A stretch of DNA of 64,000 nt from Rhodobacter sp. GTDB taxonomy: Bacteria > Pseudomonadota > Alphaproteobacteria > Rhodobacterales > Rhodobacteraceae. The notes below the pieces were generated by a model that ran no database searches, was not told the origin of the DNA, and saw only the letters and a program-made list of their open reading frames with translations. The stretch is taken from assembly GCA_013821825.1 (NCBI GenBank), contig PNJK01000001.1:62001-126000 (forward strand), given 5' to 3'. Made by a program: the position numbers and the translations under genes. Numbering within the stretch: the stretch's first letter is position 1; each line of letters begins with the position of its first letter. Below are positions 1 through 8,007 of this stretch, piece after piece.

Positions 1-278
1 CCGAGGCGCGATCCTATCTGCCGTGGATCATCGCGGCCCCGATGATTGGCGTGGCTGCATGGATCTATGACGGGATCTTCATCGGTGCGATGCTGACCGG
101 CGACATCCTGCGGGCGATGCTGCTGTCGGTAGCCGTCTATGCCGTGGCCCTGGCAGTGCTTGTGCCCATGGGCGGCAATCACGGGCTGTGGGCCGCGCTG
201 ATGGTGCTGAACGGGGTCAGGACGTTCACTCTCTGGCGGCGCTATCCGAAGGTTCTGGCTTTGGCCGATCGCGCGTGA
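1..278 (+). CDS. MATE family efflux transporter, DinF type (C-terminal part only)
   Basis: The reading frame is open from the window edge (first full codon at base 3), so only about the last 91 residues of a multidrug/toxin exporter are present. Two hydrophobic helices remain, one around WIYDGIFIGAM and one around AVLVPMGGNHGLWAALMVL. Both segments are typical of the last part of DinF-like MATE proteins, inner-membrane antiporters driven by Na+ or H+. The protein ends with a short cytoplasmic tail rich in Arg. Assignment rests on these C-terminal patterns alone; the substrate cannot be inferred. Confidence 0.7.
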   Translation, partial: EARSYLPWIIAAPMIGVAAWIYDGIFIGAMLTGDILRAMLLSVAVYAVALAVLVPMGGNHGLWAALMVLNGVRTFTLWRRYPKVLALADRA

Positions 279-333
279 GGCTTGCCATCCCTTGCACCTG
301 CGGGCAATGATCCTGCGGCCAACGGGGGACATC

Positions 334-789
334 ATGCGCAAGTTTCTGGTCGTGCTGGACGACAGCCGCGAATGCCTGAACGCGATGCGCTTTGCCGCAC
401 TGCGGGCCGCGCACACCGGCGGGGGGGTGACCATCCTGTCGATCATCCCGCCCGAGGAATACCAGCACTGGATGGGCGTGGCCGACCTGATGCGCGCCGA
501 AGCCCGCGAACGGATCGAGGCGCATTTCGAGGTCTTTGCCAAGTGGATGCGCGACAAGCAGGGCGTAAACCCGGAACTTGTCATCCGCGAGGGTGACCCG
601 GTGAACGAGATTCTGGCGCAGGTGAAGGATGATCCCGAGATCGGTATTCTGGTGCTGGGCGCGGGGACCGAGAAATCAGGGCCCGGACCGCTGGTGACCG
701 CGATGAGCCGCAGTTCCGGCAACCTGCCGATCCCGATTACCATCGTGCCGGGTGACATGTCGAAAGAGCGGCTGGACGCGATTACCTGA
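334..789 (+). CDS. universal stress protein, UspA family
   Basis: A 151-residue single-domain Usp. It starts MRKFLVVLDDSRECLNAM, the usual first strand of the Rossmann-like fold, and near residue 110 has the G-x-G-type loop VLGAGTEKSGPGPLVT that resembles the ATP-binding segment (G-2x-G-9x-G-S/T) of nucleotide-binding Usps. I chose the ATG at 334 over an upstream ATG at 292 because GGGGGA lies 7 bases before it and the conserved domain begins right there. Usps are cytoplasmic and tied to stress survival; the exact role is unknown. It follows the MATE gene by 55 bases and may share its transcript. Confidence 0.85.
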   Translation: MRKFLVVLDDSRECLNAMRFAALRAAHTGGGVTILSIIPPEEYQHWMGVADLMRAEARERIEAHFEVFAKWMRDKQGVNPELVIREGDPVNEILAQVKDDPEIGILVLGAGTEKSGPGPLVTAMSRSSGNLPIPITIVPGDMSKERLDAIT

Positions 790-888
790 AGCCTGAACGC
801 TTCGGTGCAGACTCCCTTCCAGGGCCGACCATAGTTTGCGTAGCCTTTGTTTGACGGACGACGTGGGTCGGATAAGCAGGGGCATACA

Positions 889-1850
889 GTGCGCATGCTG
901 CTGGTCATCTCGCTGCTGGCGGTGCGGCGGGCGCAAAATCCGGTGCTCGCGGCCCTGATCCTGATCGCGGCGGCGACGGCGTTCTACATGGACCGTCTGG
1001 CGGACGCTTGGCGCCTGGACGCTCGTGACCGCAGGATCGGCGGCGCTGGTCGTCGGGCTGCTCTTCACCAACATGAAAAGCTATGCAACGCTGCTGCGTG
1101 CCGACAAGGAACTGCTGGGCGCCGTGCAACCCCTGGCTCTGATGAGCGGCGCGTTGCGCTGTGCCAAGATGATGCTGAAATCCACCCGGATCGAGCTTCT
1201 GCCGACCGGAACCGGTGCCCGGCCCGGGGCAGTATCTTGCGGCGGCGGCCAAGCCGGTGCTGATGGTGATCGTCGCGGGTGAAACGGGACCGGCGGCCAA
1301 CTGGTCGCTTGGCGGCTATGCGCGCCCGACGAGCCCGGAACTTGCCACGCGCGACATCCGGTATATCAAGAATGCAACCAGTTGCGGCGCGGCGATGGCG
1401 ACCTCGCTGCCCTGCATTTTCTCGCCCCTGACGCGGGATTCGTATTCCTACGAGGGCAGGATCGGGACGGAAAACCTGCTGGATGTGCTGTCCCCTGCCG
1501 GGCTCAAGGTGGAATCGTGGGACAACAACTCCGGCGACAACAGGGTGATCCTGGCGATGCATTGCATGTCCGACGTCGGCGAGTGCCTTGGCGAAGGCGG
1601 CCTTTATCTGCACGGGACGCCTTGGTTCATGGCGTCCGAAAAGCAGACCCATGTGCCGATGGTGATCTGGATGTCGGACCGGTTCCGTGCGACGTTGGGT
1701 TTGAAGGAAGCTTGCCTGACCAATCAGCTGGAGGCCCCGGTGACACACGACAACATGTTCTTGACGGTGATCAGGCTTCTGGATGTCACGACGGAAGCAA
1801 GGGTTCCCGCCCTGGGCCTTGCCGCCGAATGCCGGGCAAAGGCCAGCTGA
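889..1850 (+). pseudogene. eptA: decayed phosphoethanolamine-lipid A transferase (eptA-like)
   Basis: Pieces of an EptA-type enzyme lie in three different frames. Frame 1 (about 889-1020) has a transmembrane helix like the family's N-terminal membrane domain (LAALILIAAATAFYMDRL). Frame 2 (about 1025-1183) has LVVGLLFTNMKSYATLLR. Frame 3 (1215-1850) has the sulfatase-fold core: VIVAGETGPAANWSLGGYAR, NATSCGAAMATSLPCIFS, SWDNNSGDN, GLYLHGTPW and QTHVPMVIWMS. After SWDNNSGDN (about base 1541) the text jumps straight to the family's SDHGES region, losing on the order of 150 residues. The phospho-acceptor Thr of the SCGT motif is Ala, and the metal-binding His of SDHGES is Val (SDVGEC). Living family members are about 540 residues. 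It sits 3 bases before dgkA, its usual functional partner. Confidence 0.85.
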
Positions 1851-1853
1851 CCG

Positions 1854-2222
1854 ATGGAAAAGCAGAAGCCTGAGCGCAAGTCCGGGGTGGCGCATTTCTT
1901 CGCTGCGGCCGGATATTCCATCGGTGGGGCAAGGCGCCTGTGGCGGGAGTCGGCCTTTCGGCAAGAGGTGCTGGCGCTTGTCGGTCTTGCGGTCCTCTTC
2001 GCGCTGGTCGGGGCGAACGTGGCGGAATTCCTTGGGCTGGCGATCCTGTCCCTGATCGCGCTTGCCGTGGAAGCCCTGAACACCGCGATCGAGGAACTGG
2101 TGGATCACCTTTCGCCCGGATGGTCCGAGTTCGCGAAGAACGCAAAGGACATGGGGTCCTTCGCGGTGCTCTGCTCTCTGGTGGCGACCGGGCTTTACGC
2201 GGGCTGGGTAGTGTTCCTGTAA
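1854..2222 (+). CDS. dgkA: diacylglycerol kinase (prokaryotic, membrane)
   Basis: At 122 residues it has the standard size of the small integral-membrane DgkA trimer subunit. Family-defining motifs are present: the amphipathic N-terminal stretch with WRESAFRQE, the catalytic EALNTAIEELVD helix and KNAKDMGSFAV before the third helix. The enzyme phosphorylates diacylglycerol to phosphatidic acid with ATP at the inner membrane, recycling the lipid left when phosphoethanolamine or glycerophosphate groups are moved onto periplasmic acceptors. Its start lies 3 bases after the eptA remnant, which suggests a former two-gene operon in which only dgkA survived. Confidence 0.93.
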   Translation: MEKQKPERKSGVAHFFAAAGYSIGGARRLWRESAFRQEVLALVGLAVLFALVGANVAEFLGLAILSLIALAVEALNTAIEELVDHLSPGWSEFAKNAKDMGSFAVLCSLVATGLYAGWVVFL

Positions 2223-2262
2223 GTCGTGGAATATTGCCTGCCCCCACCTTCCATCCCGGATC

Positions 2263-2279
2263 TTTAGAACGGTTCCAAA
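2263..2279. promoter_or_regulatory. candidate Irr box (iron control element) before nfuA
   Basis: The 17-base TTTAGAACGGTTCCAAA is a near-perfect palindrome matching the alphaproteobacterial ICE/Irr consensus TTTAGAA-N3-TTCTAAA at 13 of 14 defined positions. It lies 55 bases before the nfuA start and one base before a possible -35 hexamer TTGACA (2281-2286), which is followed after 17 bases by the weak -10-like CATATC (2304-2309). Irr senses iron/haem status, and iron-sulfur genes are among its known targets. The match is seen directly; regulation by Irr is inference. Confidence 0.6.
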
Positions 2280-2334
2280 CTTGACAGTGAGGGGCGCGAA
2301 GCGCATATCCGAGTAGAACTGTCGGAGACCGCAA

Positions 2335-2895
2335 ATGTTCATCCAGACCGAATCCACGCCGAACCCCGCCACGCTGAAATTCCTGCCCGGCCAGACCGTG
2401 CTGGAGCTTGGCACCGCCGATTTCCCGACCGTAAAGGCTGCGGCGAAATCGCCGCTGGCCCGACGCATCTTTGCGGCGGGAGGTGTCACCGGTGTCTTCT
2501 TTGGCACGGATTTCGTGACCGTCACCAAATCCGAAGCAGTAGAGTGGCAGCATATCAAGCCCGCGATCCTTGGCGCGATCATGGAGCACTACCAGTCCGG
2601 TGCCGCCGTGATGGAAGGTGAGGCGTCCGGTGGCGGCCATGCCGAACACACTGGCGAAGACGGCGACATCGTGCGCCAGATTAAGGAACTTCTGGACACC
2701 CGCGTCCGCCCTGCCGTGGCGCAGGACGGTGGCGACATCACCTTCCACGGATTTGACCGGGGCGTTGTCTATCTGCACATGCAGGGCGCCTGCGCCGGAT
2801 GCCCGTCCAGCACGCTGACGCTGAAGATGGGGATCGAGAACCTCTTGCGGCACTACATTCCGGAAGTCCTGGAAGTACGCCCGGTTGCGGCCTGA
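2335..2895 (+). CDS. nfuA: Fe-S cluster scaffold/carrier protein, NfuA type
   Basis: A 186-residue two-domain Nfu protein. Residues 1 to about 90 are the Nfu N-terminal domain (FIQTESTPNPATLKFLPGQ, FFGTDFVTVTK). A short Gly/His/Glu-rich linker follows, then a C-terminal NifU domain with RPAVAQDGGDITF and the cluster-binding CxxC in GACAGCPSSTLTLKMGIE. Such proteins receive [4Fe-4S] clusters and pass them to target enzymes in the cytoplasm. The upstream palindrome at 2263 suggests iron control. tsaB begins 17 bases downstream, so the two probably share a transcript. Confidence 0.93.
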   Translation: MFIQTESTPNPATLKFLPGQTVLELGTADFPTVKAAAKSPLARRIFAAGGVTGVFFGTDFVTVTKSEAVEWQHIKPAILGAIMEHYQSGAAVMEGEASGGGHAEHTGEDGDIVRQIKELLDTRVRPAVAQDGGDITFHGFDRGVVYLHMQGACAGCPSSTLTLKMGIENLLRHYIPEVLEVRPVAA

Positions 2896-2912
2896 TCAGG
2901 CGGCCTGACGCC

Positions 2913-3524
2913 TTGTTGCCAATCCTTGCCTTCGACACTTCGGCCGCGCATTGCGCGGCCGCTTTGCTGATGTCGGACCGGTTGATCTTGCGGCACGAAC
3001 CGATGGAAAAAGGTCAGGCCGAGCGGCTGATCCCCATGCTGGAAGAGGTCTTGGCCGGGGGTGGGATCGACTGGAGCTCTCTCAAGGTGATTGCGGTGGG
3101 CACCGGGCCGGGGAACTTTACCGGCGTCCGGATCGCCGTGGCAGCAGCGCGGGGGCTGGCTTTGGGGTTGGGTATCCCGGCGGTTGGCGTGACGCGACTG
3201 GAGGCTCTGGCCCATGGCCTGCCTCGCCCGGTGACCGTGGTCGAAGATGCGCGGCGGGGCGAAGTCTATGTGCAGGAATTCCACGCAACCGGCGCAGGGC
3301 CGGCGAGGCTCTTGCCTTTGGGCGAATTGACCGTCAGCGGGCCGGTGACCGGGTTGGCGGCAGGGGCTGCGGCAGTTCCGCCCGCCATGCCCATTGCCGA
3401 GGCTGTCGCGCGGATCGGCGCGGCGCGTGCCGGAACTCCGCAGCCGCGCCCTGCGCCGTTCTATCTGCGCGGAGCAGATGCGGCCCCCCCGTCCGACCCG
3501 CCGCCGGTGATCCTTGATGCCTGA
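2913..3524 (+). CDS. tsaB: tRNA t6A biosynthesis protein TsaB
   Basis: About 203 residues. TsaB is the scaffold partner of TsaD in forming N6-threonylcarbamoyladenosine at position 37 of ANN-decoding tRNAs. The ASKHA-fold start ILAFDTSAAHCAAALL and the signature VGTGPGNFTGVRIAVAAARG are clear, and VTRLEALAH is also typical. There is no ATG at the front of the conserved domain; two adjacent TTG codons at 2913 and 2916 are the only sensible starts, and AGGCGG 9 bases before 2913 favours the first. It lies between nfuA and rimI. Confidence 0.85.
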   Translation: MLPILAFDTSAAHCAAALLMSDRLILRHEPMEKGQAERLIPMLEEVLAGGGIDWSSLKVIAVGTGPGNFTGVRIAVAAARGLALGLGIPAVGVTRLEALAHGLPRPVTVVEDARRGEVYVQEFHATGAGPARLLPLGELTVSGPVTGLAAGAAAVPPAMPIAEAVARIGAARAGTPQPRPAPFYLRGADAAPPSDPPPVILDA

Positions 3525-3627
3525 GCCGGAAATGGCGGCCTTGCACAAGCCGCGAAGTCTGACGGACATCGGAACCGATGCGCGCCGGACCAAATACGCA
3601 AAGCCGATTGCCGGAGGTCCACGGTGA
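3517..3627 (+). CDS. possible 36-codon small protein between tsaB and rimI
   Basis: A short frame exactly fills the gap between tsaB and rimI. Its ATG (3517) overlaps the tsaB stop, and its TGA (3625-3627) overlaps the GTG start of rimI (GTGA), the arrangement of translationally coupled genes. The product begins MPEPEMAALHKP and is basic at the end. I do not recognise it. Against it: third-position GC is about two thirds by my count, which looks low beside the neighbouring genes, and no strong ribosome site precedes it. It could instead be a spacer. Confidence 0.28.
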   Translation: MPEPEMAALHKPRSLTDIGTDARRTKYAKPIAGGPR

Positions 3628-4064
3628 CGCCCGAGGCACTTGCCGCTCTGCATGCCCGCGCCTTCACCACTCCACGTCCGTGGAGTGCCGACGAGTTCAC
3701 AGGCTGGCTTGCCGACCCCCTGGCCTTTCTGCTGGTCGAGGGCGATGCCGGGTTCCTGTTGGGCCGAGCCGTCGCCGGCGAGGCGGAACTGCTGACCCTT
3801 GCCGTCGCCCCCGAGGCGCGGGGGCGTGGGCTGGGGCAAAGGCTTGTCGCCCGTTTCCTCTATCAGGCGCGGCTGCGCGGCGCCGAAGAGGCGTTTCTGG
3901 AAGTGGCCGAAGATAACGCTCCGGCCCGCGCGGTTTACGCCCGGGCGGGTTTTGTCGAAACCGGCCGACGGCGCGGCTATTACCGCACGCCCGAAGGCCG
4001 TGTCGTGGACGCGCTGGTGCTGCGGCGGGTGTTGACGAATGGGGCTGACAACAGCTCAATCTGA
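3624..4064 (+). CDS. rimI: GNAT N-acetyltransferase, RimI-like
   Basis: A 146-residue GNAT protein. The acetyl-CoA-binding motif A is seen as LTLAVAPEARGRGLGQRLV (Q/RxxGxG/A pattern), followed by EVAEDNAPARAVYARAGF, the classic C-terminal GNAT segment. RimI acetylates the N-terminus of ribosomal protein S18, and rimI commonly sits next to tsaB, which supports the name, although GNAT substrates are hard to infer from sequence. It starts with GTG behind CCGGAGG. The C-terminal tail (TNGADNSSI) looks non-conserved. Confidence 0.78.
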   Translation: MTPEALAALHARAFTTPRPWSADEFTGWLADPLAFLLVEGDAGFLLGRAVAGEAELLTLAVAPEARGRGLGQRLVARFLYQARLRGAEEAFLEVAEDNAPARAVYARAGFVETGRRRGYYRTPEGRVVDALVLRRVLTNGADNSSI

Positions 4065-4230
4065 CCGGACGGTCAAAATTCACGGCCCTTGACTGCGAAT
4101 ATCCCTTGACCGGCCCAAAGGACTGCCCCCAACTTCGCAGGGAGTGTCAGTGCCGACTCTGGGCCCCATTCCGGGGCCAAAGCGGCGCAAGCTGGCATGA
4201 AAGACAACAACAACCGACCGGGAGCATCCG

Positions 4231-5223
4231 ATGACCTTCATGAAATCCCTTATGGGCGCCACTGCCATGGCCCTGACCGCCGGCGCTGCGCTGGCCGAAC
4301 CTGCGATCATCTTCGATCTGGGTGGCAAGTTCGACAAGTCGTTCAACGAAGCGGCCTTCAATGGCGCAACCAAATGGGCCACGGAAACCGGTGGCACCTT
4401 CAAGGAACTGGAGATGCAGTCCGAAGCCCAGCGCGAGCAGGCGCTGCGCCGTCTGGCGGAATCGGGTGCCAACCCCGTCGTCATGACCGGCTTTGCCTTC
4501 GGTGACGTGCTGAACTCCGTCGCTCCGGACTTTCCCGACACCAAGTTCGCGATCATCGACATGGTCGTCGACCAGCCGAACGTGAAATCGGTCATCTTCA
4601 CCGAACAAGAAGGCAGCTTCCTTGTCGGCATGATGGCCGGCCTTGCCTCGAAGACCGGCACCGTCGGCTTCATCGGTGGCATGGACATCCCGCTGATCCG
4701 CCGTTTCGGCTGCGGCTATGCGCAAGGAGTCCTGGCTGCCAATCCGGATGCCAAGGTCGTGCTGAACATGACCGGCACCACCCCGGCGGCGTGGAACGAC
4801 CCGGTCAAGGGTGCGGAACTTGCCAAGGGCCAGAAGGCGCAAGGCGCGGACGTGATCTATGCAGCGGCAGGCGGCACCGGCGTTGGCGTGCTGCAGGCTG
4901 CGGCAGATGAGGGCATCCTGTCGATCGGCGTTGACAGCAACCAGAACGGGATGCACCCCGGCATGGTCCTGACCTCGATGCTGAAGCGGGTGGATGTCGC
5001 CGTCTACAACGCCTTCAAGGAAGGCGCGGACATGACCACCGGCATCAACGTTCTGGACCTGAAGGCCGACGGCGTTGGCTACGCCATGGACGAAAACAAC
5101 GCCGCACTGGTGACACCTGAAATGCAGGCAGCCGTCGATGCGGCCGCCGAAAAGATCAAGTCTGGCGAACTGGTCGTGCATGACTACATGGCCGACAACA
5201 CCTGCCCGGCTGCCTCGTTCTGA
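4231..5223 (+). CDS. BMP-family nucleoside-binding protein of an ABC importer
   Basis: A 330-residue exported binding protein with a Sec signal peptide (MTFMKSLMGATAMALTAGAA, cleavage after about ALA-E). It lacks a lipobox Cys, so it is a soluble periplasmic protein rather than a lipoprotein. Family hallmarks are FDKSFNEAAFNGA near residue 35, TEQEGSFLVGMMAGL, GFIGGMDIPLIRRFGCGYAQG and YAAAGGTGVGVLQAA. BMP/PnrA proteins bind purine nucleosides. The three following ABC genes and the nearby phosphorylase gene fit nucleoside salvage. GGGAG stands about 8 bases before the ATG. Confidence 0.88.
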   Translation: MTFMKSLMGATAMALTAGAALAEPAIIFDLGGKFDKSFNEAAFNGATKWATETGGTFKELEMQSEAQREQALRRLAESGANPVVMTGFAFGDVLNSVAPDFPDTKFAIIDMVVDQPNVKSVIFTEQEGSFLVGMMAGLASKTGTVGFIGGMDIPLIRRFGCGYAQGVLAANPDAKVVLNMTGTTPAAWNDPVKGAELAKGQKAQGADVIYAAAGGTGVGVLQAAADEGILSIGVDSNQNGMHPGMVLTSMLKRVDVAVYNAFKEGADMTTGINVLDLKADGVGYAMDENNAALVTPEMQAAVDAAAEKIKSGELVVHDYMADNTCPAASF

Positions 5224-5242
5224 GGGACTGAGGCTTGAAGAC

Positions 5243-5276
5243 AACGTGCCGCGCCAAACCCTTGGCGCGGCACGTT
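5243..5276 (+). terminator. strong hairpin between binding-protein and ABC-ATPase genes
   Basis: A perfect 15-bp stem (AACGTGCCGCGCCAA pairing with TTGGCGCGGCACGTT) with a 4-base loop, 19 bases after the binding-protein stop. No T-run follows, so it is more likely an mRNA-stabilising or partial-terminator structure that keeps binding-protein message above that of the membrane genes, a common design in ABC import operons. Confidence 0.65.
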
Positions 5277-5350
5277 TGCAGGAAGACCAAAGGCCGCGGG
5301 CACGTGCGGCGGTCACCTCGCGCTGACGGGGTGTCAGGGAGGGGCACGAC

Positions 5351-6907
5351 ATGGCGGAAAACACACTCGCCATCGAACTGAAAGGCATTTCCAAGGCCTT
5401 CGGTCCGGTGCAGGCGAACAAGGATATCAACATCGCGGTCCCGAAGGGCACGATCCACGGGATCATCGGCGAAAACGGGGCCGGGAAATCGACGCTGATG
5501 TCGATCCTGTACGGGTTTTACCGGGCCGATGCCGGACAGATCTTCGTCGGCGGAAGGCTGACTGCAATTCCCGACAGCCAAAGTGCCATCCGGGCCGGCA
5601 TCGGCATGGTGTTCCAACATTTCAAGCTGGTGCAGAATTTCACCGTGCTGGAAAACGTGATCCTTGGGGCAGAAGATGGTCCGCTTCTGAACACCTCGCT
5701 GTCGAAGGCTCGAAAAGTGTTGGAGGGGCTGTCGCGCGACTACGAACTGGACGTCGATCCGGACGCCTTGATCGAGGACCTTTCGGTCGGCCACCTGCAG
5801 CGGGTCGAGATTCTGAAAGCCCTCTATCGGCAGGCCGATATCCTGATCCTTGACGAACCGACCGGCGTCCTGACCCCTGACGAGGCCGATCATCTTTTCC
5901 GCATTCTCAAGGGACTGAAAGATCAGGGCAAGACCGTGATCCTGATCACTCACAAGCTGCGCGAGATCATGGAGGCCACCGACAATGTCAGCGTCATGCG
6001 GCGCGGGACGATGGTGGCCACCGTCAAGACCGCCGAGACCAGCCCTGAACGGCTGGCCGAACTGATGGTGGGCCGCAAGGTTTTGCTGGAGGTGGAAAAG
6101 AAGCCCGCCACCCCGGGCAAGGTCGTGCTGAAGGTCGACGACCTGCGGGTGCGCGACGAACACAAGGTTGAACGGCTGAAGGGCGTCAGCTTTGAAATTC
6201 GTGCGGGCGAGATTTTGGGCATTGCGGGCGTGGCTGGCAACGGTCAATCGGAGCTTCTTGCAGCCTTGGGCGGCATGATGCGGGCGACCGGGAAGGTCAC
6301 GCTGCAAGGCACGGACTTGCCCCTGTCCGGCAAAGGCTCGGACGGGCAGTCGCGCCGCCGGGCAGGCATCGCCCATGTGCCCGAGGACCGGCATCACTAT
6401 GGGCTGATCCTGGATTTCTCTGCCTGGGAAAACGTGGCCTTCGGCTATTTCAACGAGCCTGAATACCAGAAGAACGCGCTGTTCATGGACAACGACGCGC
6501 TGCGCGACGACACCCGCCGGAAAATGGAAAAGTACGACGTGCGCCCGCCTGATTGCTGGTTGCCGGCAAAAAGCTTCTCGGGTGGGAATCAGCAAAAGAT
6601 CGTCGTCGCCCGCGAAATGGAACAGAACCCCGAGCTTCTCTTGATCGGCCAGCCGACCCGGGGCGTCGACATCGGCGCTATCGAGTTCATCCACAAGCAG
6701 ATCATCGCGCTGCGCGATCAGGGCAAGGCGATCCTTTTGGTCAGCGTGGAACTGGACGAGATCATGTCGATGTCGGACCGCATCGCCGTGATGTTCGACG
6801 GCCGCCTGATGGGCTTCCGCGACCCGGAAGAAACCGACGAGCGCGAACTGGGAATGATGATGGCCGGGATGGCCGGGAAACGCTCCGGACAAGGGGAGGC
6901 CGCGTGA
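5351..6907 (+). CDS. nucleoside ABC importer, duplicated ATPase subunit
   Basis: 518 residues with two ABC cassettes, the RbsA/NupA layout. Cassette 1 has Walker A GENGAGKST, signature LSVGHLQRVEI and Walker B ILILDEPTGVLTP. Cassette 2 has the usual degenerate Walker A (GVAGNGQSEL), signature FSGGNQQKIVVAREM and the LLLIGQPTRGVDIGA segment, in which the Walker B acid is replaced by Gln as in this subfamily. It energises the two permeases that follow. Its stop overlaps the next start (TGATG). Confidence 0.92.
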   Translation: MAENTLAIELKGISKAFGPVQANKDINIAVPKGTIHGIIGENGAGKSTLMSILYGFYRADAGQIFVGGRLTAIPDSQSAIRAGIGMVFQHFKLVQNFTVLENVILGAEDGPLLNTSLSKARKVLEGLSRDYELDVDPDALIEDLSVGHLQRVEILKALYRQADILILDEPTGVLTPDEADHLFRILKGLKDQGKTVILITHKLREIMEATDNVSVMRRGTMVATVKTAETSPERLAELMVGRKVLLEVEKKPATPGKVVLKVDDLRVRDEHKVERLKGVSFEIRAGEILGIAGVAGNGQSELLAALGGMMRATGKVTLQGTDLPLSGKGSDGQSRRRAGIAHVPEDRHHYGLILDFSAWENVAFGYFNEPEYQKNALFMDNDALRDDTRRKMEKYDVRPPDCWLPAKSFSGGNQQKIVVAREMEQNPELLLIGQPTRGVDIGAIEFIHKQIIALRDQGKAILLVSVELDEIMSMSDRIAVMFDGRLMGFRDPEETDERELGMMMAGMAGKRSGQGEAA

Positions 6908-8007
6908 TGGACCGTCTTCCCCGCTGGGCCGATGTGGCCCTTGTCCCGCTTGTCTCGCTGATCCTGGCCGGGATCATCGCGGCGCTGGTCCTGCTGTCGA
7001 TCGGGCAAAGCCCGGTCGAGGCGTTCAGGGTGATGGTCGATGGCGCGCTGGGCTCGGCCTATGGCTGGGGCTATACGCTTTACTACACCACCAGTTTCAT
7101 CTTCACCGGGCTGGCGGTGACCATCGCCTTCCACGCGGGCCTGTTCAACATCGGCGGCGAAGGGCAGGCACAGCTTGGCGGGCTTGGCGTGGCGCTGGTC
7201 GCCCTGTCGCTGGACTGGCCGCACTGGACGCTGGCGCTGACGGCAGCGACGGTGGGGGCCGCGGTCTTCGGCGCGGTCTGGGCAGGGATCCCAGCCTATC
7301 TTCAGGCCAAACGCGGCAGCCATATCGTGATCACCACGATCATGTTCAACTACATCGCGGCGGCGCTGCTGGTCTATCTTCTGGTCGACGTGCTGCGCCC
7401 GGCGGGACAGATGGACCCCGCCTCGCCCCGTTTTCCGGAAGGTGCCAAGTTGCCGGCGCTGAACGACATTCCGGTCATCAACCTGATTTTCCAGAAGGCC
7501 GTTCCAGCGAACGTCACCCTTTTCATCGCGCTGGCCATGGCTGTCGTCGTTTGGGCAATCCTGTGGCGCACCCGGCTTGGGTATCAGATCCGCGCCTTCG
7601 GAAAGTCGGAGCCGGCCGCGCGTTATGCGGGCATCAACCCGGTCTTCATCATCATGGTCTCCATGTTGCTGTCCGGCGGTCTTGCCGGGATGATGAGCAT
7701 CAACAACGTGATGGGTGAGGCAGAGCGATTGCTGCAGAACTCGTCAGAGGGGGCGGGCTTCATCGGCATCGCGGTGGCGCTGATGGGCCGAAACCACCCG
7801 ATCGGGGTGGTGCTGGCGGCGCTGCTGTTCGGGTTCCTCTATCAGGGCGGGGCCGAGCTTGGTCTCTGGACGTCGATCCCGATCGAGATGCGGATCGTGG
7901 TGCAGGGCCTGGTGATCCTGTTCACCGGAGCCCTTGACGTGATGGTGCGGATGCTGCTGACACGGGCCTTCGGCCTGCTCCGCAGCCAGAAGTTGGGGGC
8001 CGCGTGA
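6907..8007 (+). CDS. nucleoside ABC importer, permease 1
   Basis: 366 residues and largely hydrophobic, with about 8-10 membrane helices. It belongs to the BPD_transp_2 permease family: FHAGLFNIGGEGQAQLGGLG and GYQIRAFGKSEPAARYAGI are the family signatures for ABC importers of nucleosides and simple sugars. It starts at the ATG that overlaps the ATPase stop; the frame is open much further upstream, but that part lies inside the ATPase gene. It pairs with the next gene to form the membrane channel. Confidence 0.92.
   Translation: MDRLPRWADVALVPLVSLILAGIIAALVLLSIGQSPVEAFRVMVDGALGSAYGWGYTLYYTTSFIFTGLAVTIAFHAGLFNIGGEGQAQLGGLGVALVALSLDWPHWTLALTAATVGAAVFGAVWAGIPAYLQAKRGSHIVITTIMFNYIAAALLVYLLVDVLRPAGQMDPASPRFPEGAKLPALNDIPVINLIFQKAVPANVTLFIALAMAVVVWAILWRTRLGYQIRAFGKSEPAARYAGINPVFIIMVSMLLSGGLAGMMSINNVMGEAERLLQNSSEGAGFIGIAVALMGRNHPIGVVLAALLFGFLYQGGAELGLWTSIPIEMRIVVQGLVILFTGALDVMVRMLLTRAFGLLRSQKLGAA

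Noticed and set aside
1065-2582. Antisense frame opposite the eptA remnant, dgkA and nfuA
   Set aside because: Spans three unrelated sense features; no homology pattern.
4065-4230. Riboswitch or tandem operator before the nucleoside-binding protein gene
   Set aside because: The repeat CCCTTGAC occurs twice 17 bases apart (4086, 4103), but there is no purine-aptamer core and the repeats are too short to support a call.
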